Shown piece after piece: positions 1-8,797 of a DNA stretch of 64,000 nt. Origin of the DNA: an uncultured Paracoccus sp. Its GTDB lineage: Bacteria > Pseudomonadota > Alphaproteobacteria > Rhodobacterales > Rhodobacteraceae. Every line of letters begins with the position of its first letter. The stretch's first letter is position 1. The notes beneath the pieces are model-generated. The model searched no databases. It was given only the letters and a program-made list of their open reading frames with translations, and was not told the origin of the DNA. The DNA is taken from the NCBI GenBank assembly GCA_934533075.1, contig CAKTBJ010000008.1, positions 20,901 to 84,900 on the forward strand, read 5' to 3'. Both the position numbers and the translations under genes were made by a program.

Positions 1-259
1 GATGGTCGGTGCCGAAGACATGCAGCCCTGCGGCATCGGTGGACATGGGCGGCAACAGCCGCGAGCGAAGGGCGATCTCCTGATAGGGATAGGGCAGCAG
101 AAGCTGGGCGAACAGGGCAACGAAGCAGATCATCACCAGCCAGATCACCGCCGCGCGCACCATCCACGGGCTGCGCAGGATCGCCCTCAGCCAGCTTTCC
201 TTGCGCGGAGGCGGGACGATTTCGGGGGCGTCCTCGATTGTGGCCGTCGTCTGGGTCAT
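1..259 (-). CDS. ABC transporter permease, DppC/OppC type (partial, cut by window edge)
   Basis: Second inner-membrane permease of a peptide-type (Dpp/Opp) ABC importer; only the first 86 codons lie in the window. A charged, proline-rich cytoplasmic N-terminus (about residues 1-30) is followed by one hydrophobic segment (about 33-54). The visible end reads HVFGTDH, the start of the GTDxxGRD segment that typifies DppC-type permeases. Its ATG overlaps the stop of the upstream permease gene as ATGA, so the two are translationally coupled. It is the last visible gene of the regulator/binding protein/ATPase/permease operon. The family is clear; the substrate is not readable from sequence. Confidence 0.85.
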   Translation of the reverse strand, partial: MTQTTATIEDAPEIVPPPRKESWLRAILRSPWMVRAAVIWLVMICFVALFAQLLLPYPYQEIALRSRLLPPMSTDAAGLHVFGTDH

Positions 260-1197
260 GCTTTCTCTCCCGAGCCGCTGGCGAACCGCTGGCGTGGGTC
301 CAGGAAATAATAGGCGATATCCACCGCCAGATTGGCCAGAACCATCGAGGCGGCGATCATCATCACCACCATCTGCACGATGGCCAGTTCCCGCGCCGCA
401 ACCGCATTGATCAGCAACCGGCCGACGCCCGGCCAGGCAAAGACCGTCTCGGTCACGATAGAGCCGCCGATCAGCGCGCCAACCATGAAGCCGATCACCG
501 TCACCGTGGGGATCGCCGCGTTCGGCAGGGCGATGGTCCAGACCAGCCGGCCCCAGCCGATGCCGCGGGCGCGGGCGGCGCGGATATAGGGCGCCGAAAG
601 CACCTCCAGCATGGACGAGCGGATGAAGCGCGCCACCACCGCCGCCCCCGCCGTGCCCAGCGTCAGCACCGGCATGATCAGATGCGCCGGCGTATCGCTG
701 CCCGCCGAGGGCAACAGGCCGAACTGCACGGAAAACACCAGGATCAGCAGGATGGCCAGGAAGAAGTTGGGCAGGCTGAAGCCGATGACCGAAAGCGTCA
801 TCACCCCCCGGTCCCAGATCGAACCGCGCCGCAGCGCCGCGAAGATGCCCAGCGGAATCCCCACCAGCAGCACGAAGGCAAAGCTGGTCAGCGTCAGCTT
901 CAGCGTATCGGGCAAGCGCTCGAAGACGACGGTGACGGCGGGGCGGCCATCGCGCAGCGAGCGCCCGAAATCGCCATGCGCGACGTTGACCCAATAGTTG
1001 ACGAACTGCTCCCACAGGGGCCGGTCCAGCCCCCATTCCGCGCGCATGGCGGCGATGATGGCGGGGTCGGTATCCTCGGGCATCATGGCGCGGACCGGAT
1101 CGCCGGTCACGCGCAGCACGATGAACACGAACGAGCCGACCAGAAACAGCGTCAGCGCGGCCCGCGCGAATTTCCGGGCCAGGGGCCAGAGACTCAT
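256..1197 (-). CDS. ABC transporter permease, DppB/OppB type
   Basis: Inner-membrane permease, 313 residues, normal length for DppB-type subunits. An N-terminal membrane segment (about 12-30) is followed by a periplasmic loop and the family stretch GRSLRDGRPAVTVVFERLP (about 82-100). A bundle of further membrane helices follows. The cytoplasmic EAA-type loop that contacts the ATPase is seen as APYIRAARARGIGWGRLVW (about 205-223). Start and stop both overlap neighbours by 4 bases (ATGA with the ATPase upstream, ATGA with the second permease downstream), a tightly coupled operon. The importer probably takes up peptides or peptide-like amides; specificity is inferred only from family. Confidence 0.92.
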   Translation of the reverse strand: MSLWPLARKFARAALTLFLVGSFVFIVLRVTGDPVRAMMPEDTDPAIIAAMRAEWGLDRPLWEQFVNYWVNVAHGDFGRSLRDGRPAVTVVFERLPDTLKLTLTSFAFVLLVGIPLGIFAALRRGSIWDRGVMTLSVIGFSLPNFFLAILLILVFSVQFGLLPSAGSDTPAHLIMPVLTLGTAGAAVVARFIRSSMLEVLSAPYIRAARARGIGWGRLVWTIALPNAAIPTVTVIGFMVGALIGGSIVTETVFAWPGVGRLLINAVAARELAIVQMVVMMIAASMVLANLAVDIAYYFLDPRQRFASGSGEKA

Positions 1198-2882
1198 CGG
1201 GTTTCCTCCTCAAGGGCCGGTTGCAGGTCCGCCGCCACGACCGGAAGGTCGGGAACCGCATCCATCAACTGCCTCGTGTAATCGTTTTGCGGATTGGCAA
1301 AGAGGTCGGCGGTGGCTGCCTCCTCCATCACACGGCCGCGCTTCATCACGATGCCGCGCCGGCAGAAGGACCGCACCAGCCGCAGGTCGTGGCTGATGAA
1401 GATGATCGCCACGCCGAACTCGACCCGCAGCCGGCCCAGCAGCGCGATGATCTGCGCCTGCACCGACACGTCCAGCGCCGAGGTCGGCTCGTCGCAGATC
1501 AGCAGCTTGGGACCCAGCGCCAGCGCCCGCGCGATCACCACGCGCTGGCATTGCCCGCCGCTGAGTTCATGCGGATAGCGCCCGGCCAGTTCCGGCGACA
1601 GACCCACGGCGACCAGCAATTCGTTCAGGCGCTGGCGGCGGGTCTCCGGCGTGCCGATGGCATGGATGACCAGCGGTTCCTCGATCTGATAGCCAATGGT
1701 CTTGCGCGGATCGAGCGCCGAATAGGGGCTTTGCGGCACCAGTTGCACCTGACGCGAGAAGGCGCGGTGCTCGGCTGTGCCCAGACGCGGGATCGGCTGA
1801 CCCTCGAACAGCACCTGCCCGGTGCTGGGGCCTTCGATGCCCAGCATCAGCTTGGCCATCGTGGATTTGCCGCTGCCGCTTTCGCCGATGATCGCGAGGC
1901 TGTCGCCCTCGCTCAGGTCGAAGGACACCTCGTTGACGGCGCGAAAGACCCCGGCCTTGCCGAAGATCGACTGCGCCCGCACGGCATAGTCGCAACTGAC
2001 ATCGCGCAGCGACAGCAGCGGCGCGGGGGCGGTAGCCTCGGCCTCGGCAGGAGCCGGGGCGGAGGCGCCGCCCTCCATCCGGGGCACCGCCCGGATCAGC
2101 CGCAACGTATAGGGATGGGCCGGGCGTTCCAGCACGTCCTTGACGGGTCCGGTCTCGACGATGCGCCCCTTATACATCACCGCCACCCGGTCGCAGAGTT
2201 CCGCCACCACGCCCAGATCATGCGAGACGAAGACCACCGCCATGCCGGTCTCGTCGCGGATCAAGGAGATCAGTTCCAGAATCTTCGCCTGCACGGTCAC
2301 GTCCAGCGCCGTGGTGGGTTCGTCCGCGAACAGCAGTTGCGGGTTGGCCGCCATCGCCAGCGCAATCATCACCCGCTGGTTCTGGCCACCGGAAAGCTGG
2401 AACGGATAGCTGTCATAGCGGGCTTCGGGATTGTCGATGCCCACCCGGTGCAAAAGCTCGATGGCGCGGGCTTTCGCAGCGCGCCGGTCCAGATGGCAAA
2501 GCCGGGCGACGGTCTCGCCAAGCTGCCGGCCGATGGTGGCGATGGAGTTGAGCGAGGCGCCCGCATCCTGAAAGATCATCGCCGCCTTGGCGCCGCGCAG
2601 ATTCTGGATTGCCGAGGGCGATGCGTCCTTGCCCAGAATATCCTGCCCCACCAGCCGGATATGGCCCGAGGCCGAAAAGCTCGGCCCCAGCAGGCCCATA
2701 GCGGCCAGGCAGGACACGGATTTCCCGCTGCCGCTTTCGCCGACGAGGCCGAGGATTTCGCCGCGCTTGACGCGCAGCGAAACACCCTCGACGATATTGC
2801 GCGAACCCGCGGCCCCGAACCTTACGGACAGATCCTCGATGACGAGCGGGTCTTCGGTCTGGCCTGATATCGGTGATTTCAT
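1194..2882 (-). CDS. ABC transporter ATP-binding protein, fused DppD-DppF type
   Basis: Cytoplasmic motor of the peptide-type importer, 562 residues, with two complete nucleotide-binding domains in one chain instead of the usual separate DppD and DppF. Domain 1 has Walker A GLVGESGSGKS (about residue 48), signature LSGGQNQR and Walker B LLFADEPTTALD. Domain 2 has Walker A IIGESGSGKST (about 334), signature LSGGQCQR and Walker B LLICDEPTSALD. An Ala/Pro-rich linker (about 275-290, EGGASAPAPAEAEA) joins them. It lies 32 bases after the binding-protein gene and overlaps the permease by 4 bases. Both ATP sites look intact. Fused ATPases of this kind are common in alphaproteobacterial peptide importers. 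Confidence 0.93.
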   Translation of the reverse strand: MKSPISGQTEDPLVIEDLSVRFGAAGSRNIVEGVSLRVKRGEILGLVGESGSGKSVSCLAAMGLLGPSFSASGHIRLVGQDILGKDASPSAIQNLRGAKAAMIFQDAGASLNSIATIGRQLGETVARLCHLDRRAAKARAIELLHRVGIDNPEARYDSYPFQLSGGQNQRVMIALAMAANPQLLFADEPTTALDVTVQAKILELISLIRDETGMAVVFVSHDLGVVAELCDRVAVMYKGRIVETGPVKDVLERPAHPYTLRLIRAVPRMEGGASAPAPAEAEATAPAPLLSLRDVSCDYAVRAQSIFGKAGVFRAVNEVSFDLSEGDSLAIIGESGSGKSTMAKLMLGIEGPSTGQVLFEGQPIPRLGTAEHRAFSRQVQLVPQSPYSALDPRKTIGYQIEEPLVIHAIGTPETRRQRLNELLVAVGLSPELAGRYPHELSGGQCQRVVIARALALGPKLLICDEPTSALDVSVQAQIIALLGRLRVEFGVAIIFISHDLRLVRSFCRRGIVMKRGRVMEEAATADLFANPQNDYTRQLMDAVPDLPVVAADLQPALEEETR

Positions 2883-2914
2883 CAGAAGCTGGCTCCGTTT
2901 CCGTATTCAGGCGG

Positions 2915-4459
2915 TCACGCGCCGAGGTTGCGATTGCTGAAATCCATGAATTGCAGCGGATAGGGATGCCAATCCAGGTCCTTGCGCTGGCCGTAATACA
3001 TGGCCCCCTGGAACAGGATCGCGCCCATCGGGTCGTCATATTCCCAGATATCGGCCATCTTGGCAAAGGCATCGCGCCGCGCCGCCGGATCGGAATCGCT
3101 GTCCATGACCGTGCCCAGCGCATTGAACTCCGCATTGTCGAAGCCCCAGCCGCGCCCGGCAACCACGGTCGGATTGAACAGCCGCCAGATCGCCGCCGAA
3201 GGGTCCTGATAGACCAGCGTGGTGGCGAAATTGCGGATGTCGTGCCTGCCGCGGGTGATCTGGTCGAAATTCTCCAGAATCGCCAGTTCCACGTCGATAC
3301 CGACCGCCAGCCACATCTCGCGCAGAACCTCGCAGGTGGCGACTTCGGCGGTATAGTAATTGGGCAGCAGCGGGAAATACAGCTTTTCGCCACTATAGGC
3401 CGATTGCGCCAATTCGGCCATCGCCTCCTCGGGGTCGTAACGCGGGCCGGGCCGTTCGGCGTATTTGTCGCCGAAAGTGGCCAGTTGCAAGCCGGCGGGA
3501 ACGATGGTCCGCCCATCCCAAAGGGCTTCGACGATCAACTCGCGGTCGATGGCGAGGCTGAGCGCGCGGCGCAGATGCACATCGCGCATGATCGGCTGCG
3601 CCTGCTCGCCCTGATTGAACACAAGGCAGCGGATTTCCGCGATGGGGCCGCCGGTGATGCGCAGGTTGTCGTTGCGCTCGACCATATCCAACTGGTCCGG
3701 CGGCACCTCGGCGGCGATATCGTAATCCCCCGCTGCAAGACCCGCGACACGCGCCGCCAGTTCCGGCACATCGAAGAAAGTGACGCGCTCGACATTCGGG
3801 GCACCGTCGAAATGATCGGGGAATGCCTCGATCACGATACGGTCGGTCTGGATGGAGCCGGACAGGCGGAAAGGGCCGGTGCCGATCGGATTGCGCGCCC
3901 AGGCATCCCAATCCGCGGCTTCCTCATAGGCGCGCTTGCTGATGATGTCGGAGGTCCAGATCGCGAAACGCTCGACGATCAGCGGATCGACCTCCTTCAT
4001 GCGGAAACGCACGGTCAGCGGATCGACGACTTCCACCGCCTCGATACCGCTGAAATAATCCCGCAGCCGGGTCGAGCCGCTGTTCTCGCGCCGATCCTCG
4101 CCAAAGGTAAAGGCCACATCCTCGGCGGTCAGCGTGTCGCCGTTATGGAATTTCACGCCCTCACGCAGCTTGAAGGTGATTTCTCGGTCATCGGCCACAG
4201 CATAGCTTTCCGCCAGCCGGGGAATGACCTTCATGTTGTCGTCGAAATCGTAATCCAGCAGCTTGTCGAAGATATTATAGGTGATGCGCACCGCATTGTT
4301 GCCGGTCTCGCGCCCCGGCTCCAGCGTCGCGGGCAGAGAACTGACCGCGACGGTCAGCGAACCGCCCTCGGCGGCAAAGGCCAGTCGCGGCCCAAGGGCG
4401 GCGGCGGCGGCCATCGCCGTACCGGCTTGCAGGAAATGGCGTCTGGATAGGTTGGGCAT
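2915..4459 (-). CDS. Peptide-type ABC transporter substrate-binding protein (SBP_bac_5), Tat-exported
   Basis: Periplasmic receptor for the importer, 514 residues, normal for family 5 binding proteins. The N-terminus MPNLSRRHFLQAG carries a twin-arginine motif followed by an Ala-rich h-region and a probable cleavage after LAFA, so it is likely exported folded through Tat. The body has typical family-5 landmarks: LEPGRETGNNAVRI, TFKLREGVKFHNGDTLTAEDV and IGTGPFRL. The start at 4459 is chosen because AGGAGGAG lies 6 bases upstream; an in-frame ATG eight codons earlier lacks such a site and would bury the Tat signal. It is the first transporter gene after the regulator, with a 57-base gap. Confidence 0.93.
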   Translation of the reverse strand: MPNLSRRHFLQAGTAMAAAAALGPRLAFAAEGGSLTVAVSSLPATLEPGRETGNNAVRITYNIFDKLLDYDFDDNMKVIPRLAESYAVADDREITFKLREGVKFHNGDTLTAEDVAFTFGEDRRENSGSTRLRDYFSGIEAVEVVDPLTVRFRMKEVDPLIVERFAIWTSDIISKRAYEEAADWDAWARNPIGTGPFRLSGSIQTDRIVIEAFPDHFDGAPNVERVTFFDVPELAARVAGLAAGDYDIAAEVPPDQLDMVERNDNLRITGGPIAEIRCLVFNQGEQAQPIMRDVHLRRALSLAIDRELIVEALWDGRTIVPAGLQLATFGDKYAERPGPRYDPEEAMAELAQSAYSGEKLYFPLLPNYYTAEVATCEVLREMWLAVGIDVELAILENFDQITRGRHDIRNFATTLVYQDPSAAIWRLFNPTVVAGRGWGFDNAEFNALGTVMDSDSDPAARRDAFAKMADIWEYDDPMGAILFQGAMYYGQRKDLDWHPYPLQFMDFSNRNLGA

Positions 4460-4516
4460 CGAATTCTCCTCCTGAATTCCCAAGCCACCCTCTCGATTCG
4501 ATTGTCGGGGGCGGCC

Positions 4517-5611
4517 CTATTGGATGCGAATGGCGCTTTGGCCTTCGACCAGCTCCGGTTCGTCCAGAACCAGGCGCGGCGGCGCGTCGGGGTTGATGCG
4601 GCGCCAGTCGATCAGGTCGCGCAGGCTTTTCACGACCTGTTCCGCCCGCCGCCCCACCGTGGTCAGCAGATGCGCCGGCTCCCCCGCCCGCAGGGTCGAG
4701 CGCAGATGCACCAGGCTGACAGCCTCGGGCACCGACCGCCCGGCCTCGGCAAAGGCTTCGATCAATCCCTTCGAGGAAAACCGCCCCGAAACGACGAAAG
4801 CCGTGGGTGGCACCTCAACGCCGGCCAGCGCCTTGCGCAGCGTGGCGGCCATGTCGGGGCCTGCGGACTGGCCGTCCTCGTCGGCATTGGCCATCTCGAC
4901 CACGAAGGCATCACTCCCCTGCCCCACCGGCGCGGCAACGGCGGCCTGAAAGCGGAACAGGTTCTCGATCTCGGCATAGCCGGCGGCGGAGACACCCGGC
5001 TCGGTCAGCAGGCCGATGCGCCGATGTCCCAGCATCCGCAGGTAATTCAGCGCCTTGAGCAGCCCGGCGGAGCGGTTGCGCACGACGATATCGACATCGG
5101 CCAGTTCCAGCGAGCGCCCCTCGATGATCAACTGCCGCGCGCTGGCCTTGACCCGCGCCAGCACCTCCGCCGGCAGACGCGAGCGGCGCGGTTGCAGAAC
5201 GCAGACATCGAACTGTCCCCGTCCCAGCAGCGCCTTGAGGTCGTCGGCGGAACCGTAATTCACCAGCACGGGCCGATGCCCGTCGCGCTGAAGGTCCGAA
5301 CGCAGCATATCCGCGATCTCGTCACCGCGGCGGCTGGCGGTGGCATGGCACAGAATCAGCACCCGCAGCGCGGCCTCGGGGACCGCATCCGCAGCCTCGA
5401 CCGGCTGGCCGACGACAAAGGTGCCGCGCCCGACATGGCTGACGATCAGCCCCTCGTCGCACAATTCGCGCAGGGCACGCTGGGCGGCGAAGGTGCTGGC
5501 CTCGAAACGCTCGGCGATGGCGCGGACGGTCGCGAATCGGGCGCCCGGCCCGGCGGCCTTCGCCTCGCGCCGCAGCGCGTCCACCAGCTCACGATACGCA
5601 GCATCAAGCAT
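4517..5611 (-). CDS. Transcriptional regulator, GntR-type wHTH with LacI/periplasmic-binding-like sensor domain
   Basis: Probable ligand-responsive repressor, 364 residues. Residues 1-70 form a GntR-type winged helix: FATVRAIAERFEASTFAAQ, then ELCDEGLIVSHVGRGTFVV, the usual beta-hairpin wing. The rest resembles the two-lobed sugar-binding-like sensor of LacI-type regulators (for example LNYLRMLGHRRIGLLTEP). The start at 5611 has GGGGGAG upstream; an upstream in-frame ATG is less well placed. The gene heads the transporter operon and is divergent from the deacylase gene, so it likely controls both from the 82-base gap between them. Ligand is unknown, perhaps the transported compound or its deacylated product. 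Confidence 0.85.
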   Translation of the reverse strand: MLDAAYRELVDALRREAKAAGPGARFATVRAIAERFEASTFAAQRALRELCDEGLIVSHVGRGTFVVGQPVEAADAVPEAALRVLILCHATASRRGDEIADMLRSDLQRDGHRPVLVNYGSADDLKALLGRGQFDVCVLQPRRSRLPAEVLARVKASARQLIIEGRSLELADVDIVVRNRSAGLLKALNYLRMLGHRRIGLLTEPGVSAAGYAEIENLFRFQAAVAAPVGQGSDAFVVEMANADEDGQSAGPDMAATLRKALAGVEVPPTAFVVSGRFSSKGLIEAFAEAGRSVPEAVSLVHLRSTLRAGEPAHLLTTVGRRAEQVVKSLRDLIDWRRINPDAPPRLVLDEPELVEGQSAIRIQ

Positions 5612-5662
5612 TCTTTTGTCTCCCCCGGTTGACCAATCGCACAAACAATCTATCATGTCAAT

Positions 5663-5677
5663 CAATCAATTTGATTG
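5663..5677. promoter_or_regulatory. Perfect 15-bp palindrome, candidate operator of the GntR-type regulator
   Basis: CAATCAATTTGATTG is an exact inverted repeat (7-bp arms around one central base) midway in the 82-base gap between the divergent regulator and deacylase genes. It ends 15 bases before the deacylase GTG and overlaps where that gene's promoter should lie. Position, symmetry and AT-richness in GC-rich surroundings fit an operator; binding is inferred. Confidence 0.55.
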
Positions 5678-5692
5678 TGCGGAGGAACCATC

Positions 5693-6655
5693 GTGTCCAG
5701 CCTTGTTCTCGACGACCTGTCCCGGCGCTATACCGTGGTCGAGGTGCCGCCAGTCGCCATCGCGGCCTATGCCGAGGGCAATACGGGCATTCCCTATGTC
5801 TGGTCCTTCGAGGCCGAGGCGCCCGGCCCGCATGTCGTCGTCTGCGCGATCATGCACGGCAACGAGATCGCCGGCGCGGCGGTGCTGGACCGACTGCTGC
5901 GCGAGGGGGTGCGACCAGCGCACGGGCGGCTGACGCTGATCTTCGGCAACCCGGAGGCCTATGCACGCTTCGACCCGGCGCGGCCCTACGAGAATCGCTT
6001 CGTCGATATCGACATGAACCGGATCTGGGGGGCCGAGCGGCTGGACCCTGCGCGCAACGAATACGAGATCCGCCGGGCGCGGGAGCTGTTCCCGGTGATC
6101 GACAGCGCCGATGCGCTGCTGGATATCCACACCATGCAGGGTCAGGGGCCGGCGGTGGCGCTGGTCAACGGCACCCGCAACGCGCTGCCCTTGGCGGCGA
6201 AACTGAAGGCCGTGGGCTTCGTCCTCTACGGCAAGATGCCCGATTCGGACCGGCTGCGCATCCGCGATCTGCCGCACTTCATGGGCGACAGCGATGGCCC
6301 GCTGGCCCTTCAGATCGAGGCCGGCCAGCATTGGAGCCGCCAGGCCGTCGAGGTCGCCGACCGCATCACCCGCCAGTTTCTGGACGTGTATGGCATCCTG
6401 CCCGCGCCGCGCAATGCGGCGCCCGGCGCCCGGCAAAAGACGCTGGAGGTGGTGCAGACGGTCTTTTCACGCACCGGACGGTTCACCTATGCGCAGGATT
6501 TCCACAGCGGGCACTATTTCCCCACCGCCGGCACCCTGATCGGCCACGACGAGGATGGCGAGATCGTTACCCCGCAGGACGGCTGCTATCTGATCATGCC
6601 GGTTCACTTCCGCAGGCCGGGGGGCAGCGTCGGCCGCTTCGCCAGGCCTGCCTGA
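5693..6655 (+). CDS. Zinc-dependent deacylase, AstE/aspartoacylase (succinylglutamate desuccinylase) family
   Basis: Predicted cytoplasmic M14-like zinc amidohydrolase removing an acyl group from an N-acyl amino acid, 320 residues. Visible motifs are the zinc-binding HGNE (in IMHGNEIAGAAVL), the substrate-binding DIDMNRIW, the third zinc ligand in LLDIHTMQ, and a candidate catalytic glutamate in LALQIEAGQH. The C-terminal third is a beta-rich lid-like region, as in aspartoacylase relatives. Start is GTG at 5693 with GGAGGAA 5 bases upstream; a TTG six codons earlier is less likely. It is divergent from the peptide importer operon, suggesting uptake and deacylation of an N-acylated amino acid or dipeptide-like compound (inference). 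Confidence 0.85.
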   Translation: MSSLVLDDLSRRYTVVEVPPVAIAAYAEGNTGIPYVWSFEAEAPGPHVVVCAIMHGNEIAGAAVLDRLLREGVRPAHGRLTLIFGNPEAYARFDPARPYENRFVDIDMNRIWGAERLDPARNEYEIRRARELFPVIDSADALLDIHTMQGQGPAVALVNGTRNALPLAAKLKAVGFVLYGKMPDSDRLRIRDLPHFMGDSDGPLALQIEAGQHWSRQAVEVADRITRQFLDVYGILPAPRNAAPGARQKTLEVVQTVFSRTGRFTYAQDFHSGHYFPTAGTLIGHDEDGEIVTPQDGCYLIMPVHFRRPGGSVGRFARPA

Positions 6656-7244
6656 CGGTCGCGCAGGCCACCGTCGGGATCATGGGATCGGCAGGGCCGA
6701 CGGGGCGACCCATGCGGGATTGCCCGAAGGCTGGACAAGGCCAGCGGCGAGGGGCGGGCTTGCCGCCTCCTGCCGGCCCGCGCGCCGCCCTGCCCCATCG
6801 CCGCCGCAGGCCCTCGGCCGCGTCACGAAGCGATTCCGGCACATGATGCGGGCCATGCGCGCAGGCGGTGGAACGGCCGCCCACGTCGGCGGCGGCGGCC
6901 AGCGCCTTGCCCATGATCTGCGCGGCGTAATCCCCCGGCATCCGCTGCCGGCATGGCTTTGCCGGCTGCTGTGGATGTCCCGCAGCTGGCCGTCGCAAGA
7001 CCGCCGCCAGCGCCTGCATCCCGATCGAAACCGCCAAGCCATCCCCAGGCATGGCCCGCAGGCACCATCGCCCGCATCCCGAAGACAGGATCGCCAAAGC
7101 TGACGGACCGCTCCCCCGGCCTGAGAGCGGGCAGGCCGGAGCGCACGCTCACCGGCAGCCCGCCGCCCGGCTTTCGGCGACCGCTCCGGCCGTCCGCGCC
7201 ACCGTCTTGCCGGTGGCAGCGAACGAAGCCCGCGGCCCTGCCTC
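6656..7244. other. 589-base stretch without a supportable gene
   Basis: Between the deacylase and the converging MFS gene. Open frames exist on the minus strand, but none has a ribosome-binding site or a protein I recognise, and their composition looks like GC-rich frame noise. A degraded gene is possible, as fragments such as DYAAQIMGKALAAAADVGG read sensibly in one frame. Confidence 0.4.
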
Positions 7245-8561
7245 CTACCCAATGGCCCGGTCGCGGGTCTCGGCCTTCACCATCAGTAGGGCCAGCGCCG
7301 CCAGCACCAGCAGCCCGGCAAAGGTGCCGATGGCGATGCCGAAGCCCCTGGCGAAGACCACCGCCAGCATCGAGGGCGCAAGGATGCCCCCCAGCCGCGC
7401 CACCGCGCTGGCCGTGCCCATGCCGGTGCCGCGCAGATGGGTCGGGTAAAGCTCCGGCGTGAAGGCGTAAAGCGCGCCCCAGGTGCCCAGCAGCGCGAAG
7501 CTCATCAGGATCAGCGAACCCGCCACCATCGCCGTGCCGCTCGCCACCGTGAACAGGAAGCAGCCCGCCGCGCTGAGCAGCAGGAAGCCCATCAGCGTGG
7601 CGCGCCGGCCCAGCGCCTCGACCCCCCAGGCGGCCAGCGCATAGCCGGGGACCTGCGCCAGCGCCAGGATCACCAGGAAGCCATAGCCGCGCACGAAGCC
7701 GAAGCCCTCGGTCGCCAGCTGCCCCGGCACCCAGACGAACACCCCGTAATAGGACAGCGAGACCAGGAACCACACCGCCAGCACCCCGAAGGTCCGCGCC
7801 CGCAGCAGGCCCGAGAAGATCGAGCCTTCCGCCCCTTCCGGCACCGGCGCCGGCACAATCTCCGCATCAGGGGGCAGCGCGCCGGCCCCGTTCGCGACCA
7901 GCACCCGGTCCAGAACCGCCCTCGCCTCGTCCGTCCGGCCCTTGCGGACCAGATACATGGGCGATTCCGGCACCCAGAGGCGCAGGACGATGCCGATCAG
8001 CGCCGGCAGCGCCGCCACCGCGAAGATCCAGCGCCACGGCGCGGCGGCGCCCTGGCTGGCGGCGATCCACGCCGTCAGCGCCACGGTGATGGTGCCGACG
8101 GCCCAGAACCCTTCCAGCCAGACCAGCCAGCGGCCCCGGTTCTTCGGCGGCAGGAACTCGGCCATCATGGCGTAATCCACCGGCAGCGTGCCGCCCACCG
8201 CCACCCCGGTCAGGAAGCGCAGCACCAGCAGCATGGTGAAATCCTGCGCGAAGACCGAGGCCATGCCGAAGACCGCATCCATCAGCACCGTCAGCAGCAG
8301 GATGTTGCGCCGCCCGATCCGGTCGGCGATCCGCCCGAACCCGAAGGCGCCGACGAACATGCCGAGGAAGAACAGCGTGCCGATCTGAAGGGCGGTGACG
8401 CGCTCCACCCCGAAACTGGCGGCGACCGAGGGCGCGGCGAAGCCCACCGCGATCACCTGCATCGCGTCGGCGGCCCAGACCAGCCCGAAAATGCCCAGAA
8501 GCCGCCGCTGGAACCGCCCGGTCCCGCCGCGCGCCAGCGCCTCGTCCACGGTCAGTTGCAT
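7245..8561 (-). CDS. Major facilitator superfamily transporter (sugar/organic-acid porter-like)
   Basis: Twelve-helix secondary transporter of the inner membrane, 438 residues. The cytoplasmic loop 2-3 carries the MFS signature GRIADRIGRRNILL (about residues 75-88), repeated in weaker form between helices 8 and 9 (LGRRATLMGF). A polar insert lies in the central loop (about 210-250), the usual place. GAGGAG lies about 11 bases before the ATG. The N-terminal segment (MQLTVDEALARGGTGRFQRR) is typical of the MFS branch including niacin and aromatic-acid porters, so an organic acid or amino-acid-like substrate is plausible. It is divergent from the decarboxylase gene; a functional pair is only a guess. 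Confidence 0.85.
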   Translation of the reverse strand: MQLTVDEALARGGTGRFQRRLLGIFGLVWAADAMQVIAVGFAAPSVAASFGVERVTALQIGTLFFLGMFVGAFGFGRIADRIGRRNILLLTVLMDAVFGMASVFAQDFTMLLVLRFLTGVAVGGTLPVDYAMMAEFLPPKNRGRWLVWLEGFWAVGTITVALTAWIAASQGAAAPWRWIFAVAALPALIGIVLRLWVPESPMYLVRKGRTDEARAVLDRVLVANGAGALPPDAEIVPAPVPEGAEGSIFSGLLRARTFGVLAVWFLVSLSYYGVFVWVPGQLATEGFGFVRGYGFLVILALAQVPGYALAAWGVEALGRRATLMGFLLLSAAGCFLFTVASGTAMVAGSLILMSFALLGTWGALYAFTPELYPTHLRGTGMGTASAVARLGGILAPSMLAVVFARGFGIAIGTFAGLLVLAALALLMVKAETRDRAIG

Positions 8562-8797
8562 CCGCCCGACTCCTCTGCGGCCTCCGATTCCCCGCCCTGA
8601 TTAGCCCGCGCACCCGCCGGCACCAAGACGTGACGGCCGCAAGGCGGCATCTTTCCGGTCCCATCGCTGCGCAAGGGAGGAAAAATCCCGCGGGACCGGG
8701 GCGTCGTGGATGCGAAAGATCGGCCTGATCCCTTGACAGCCCCCGCCTCGGGCCTGTCGAGTTGGCAAAGCGCAGCGACAGCAGGCAGGTCCGGCAC

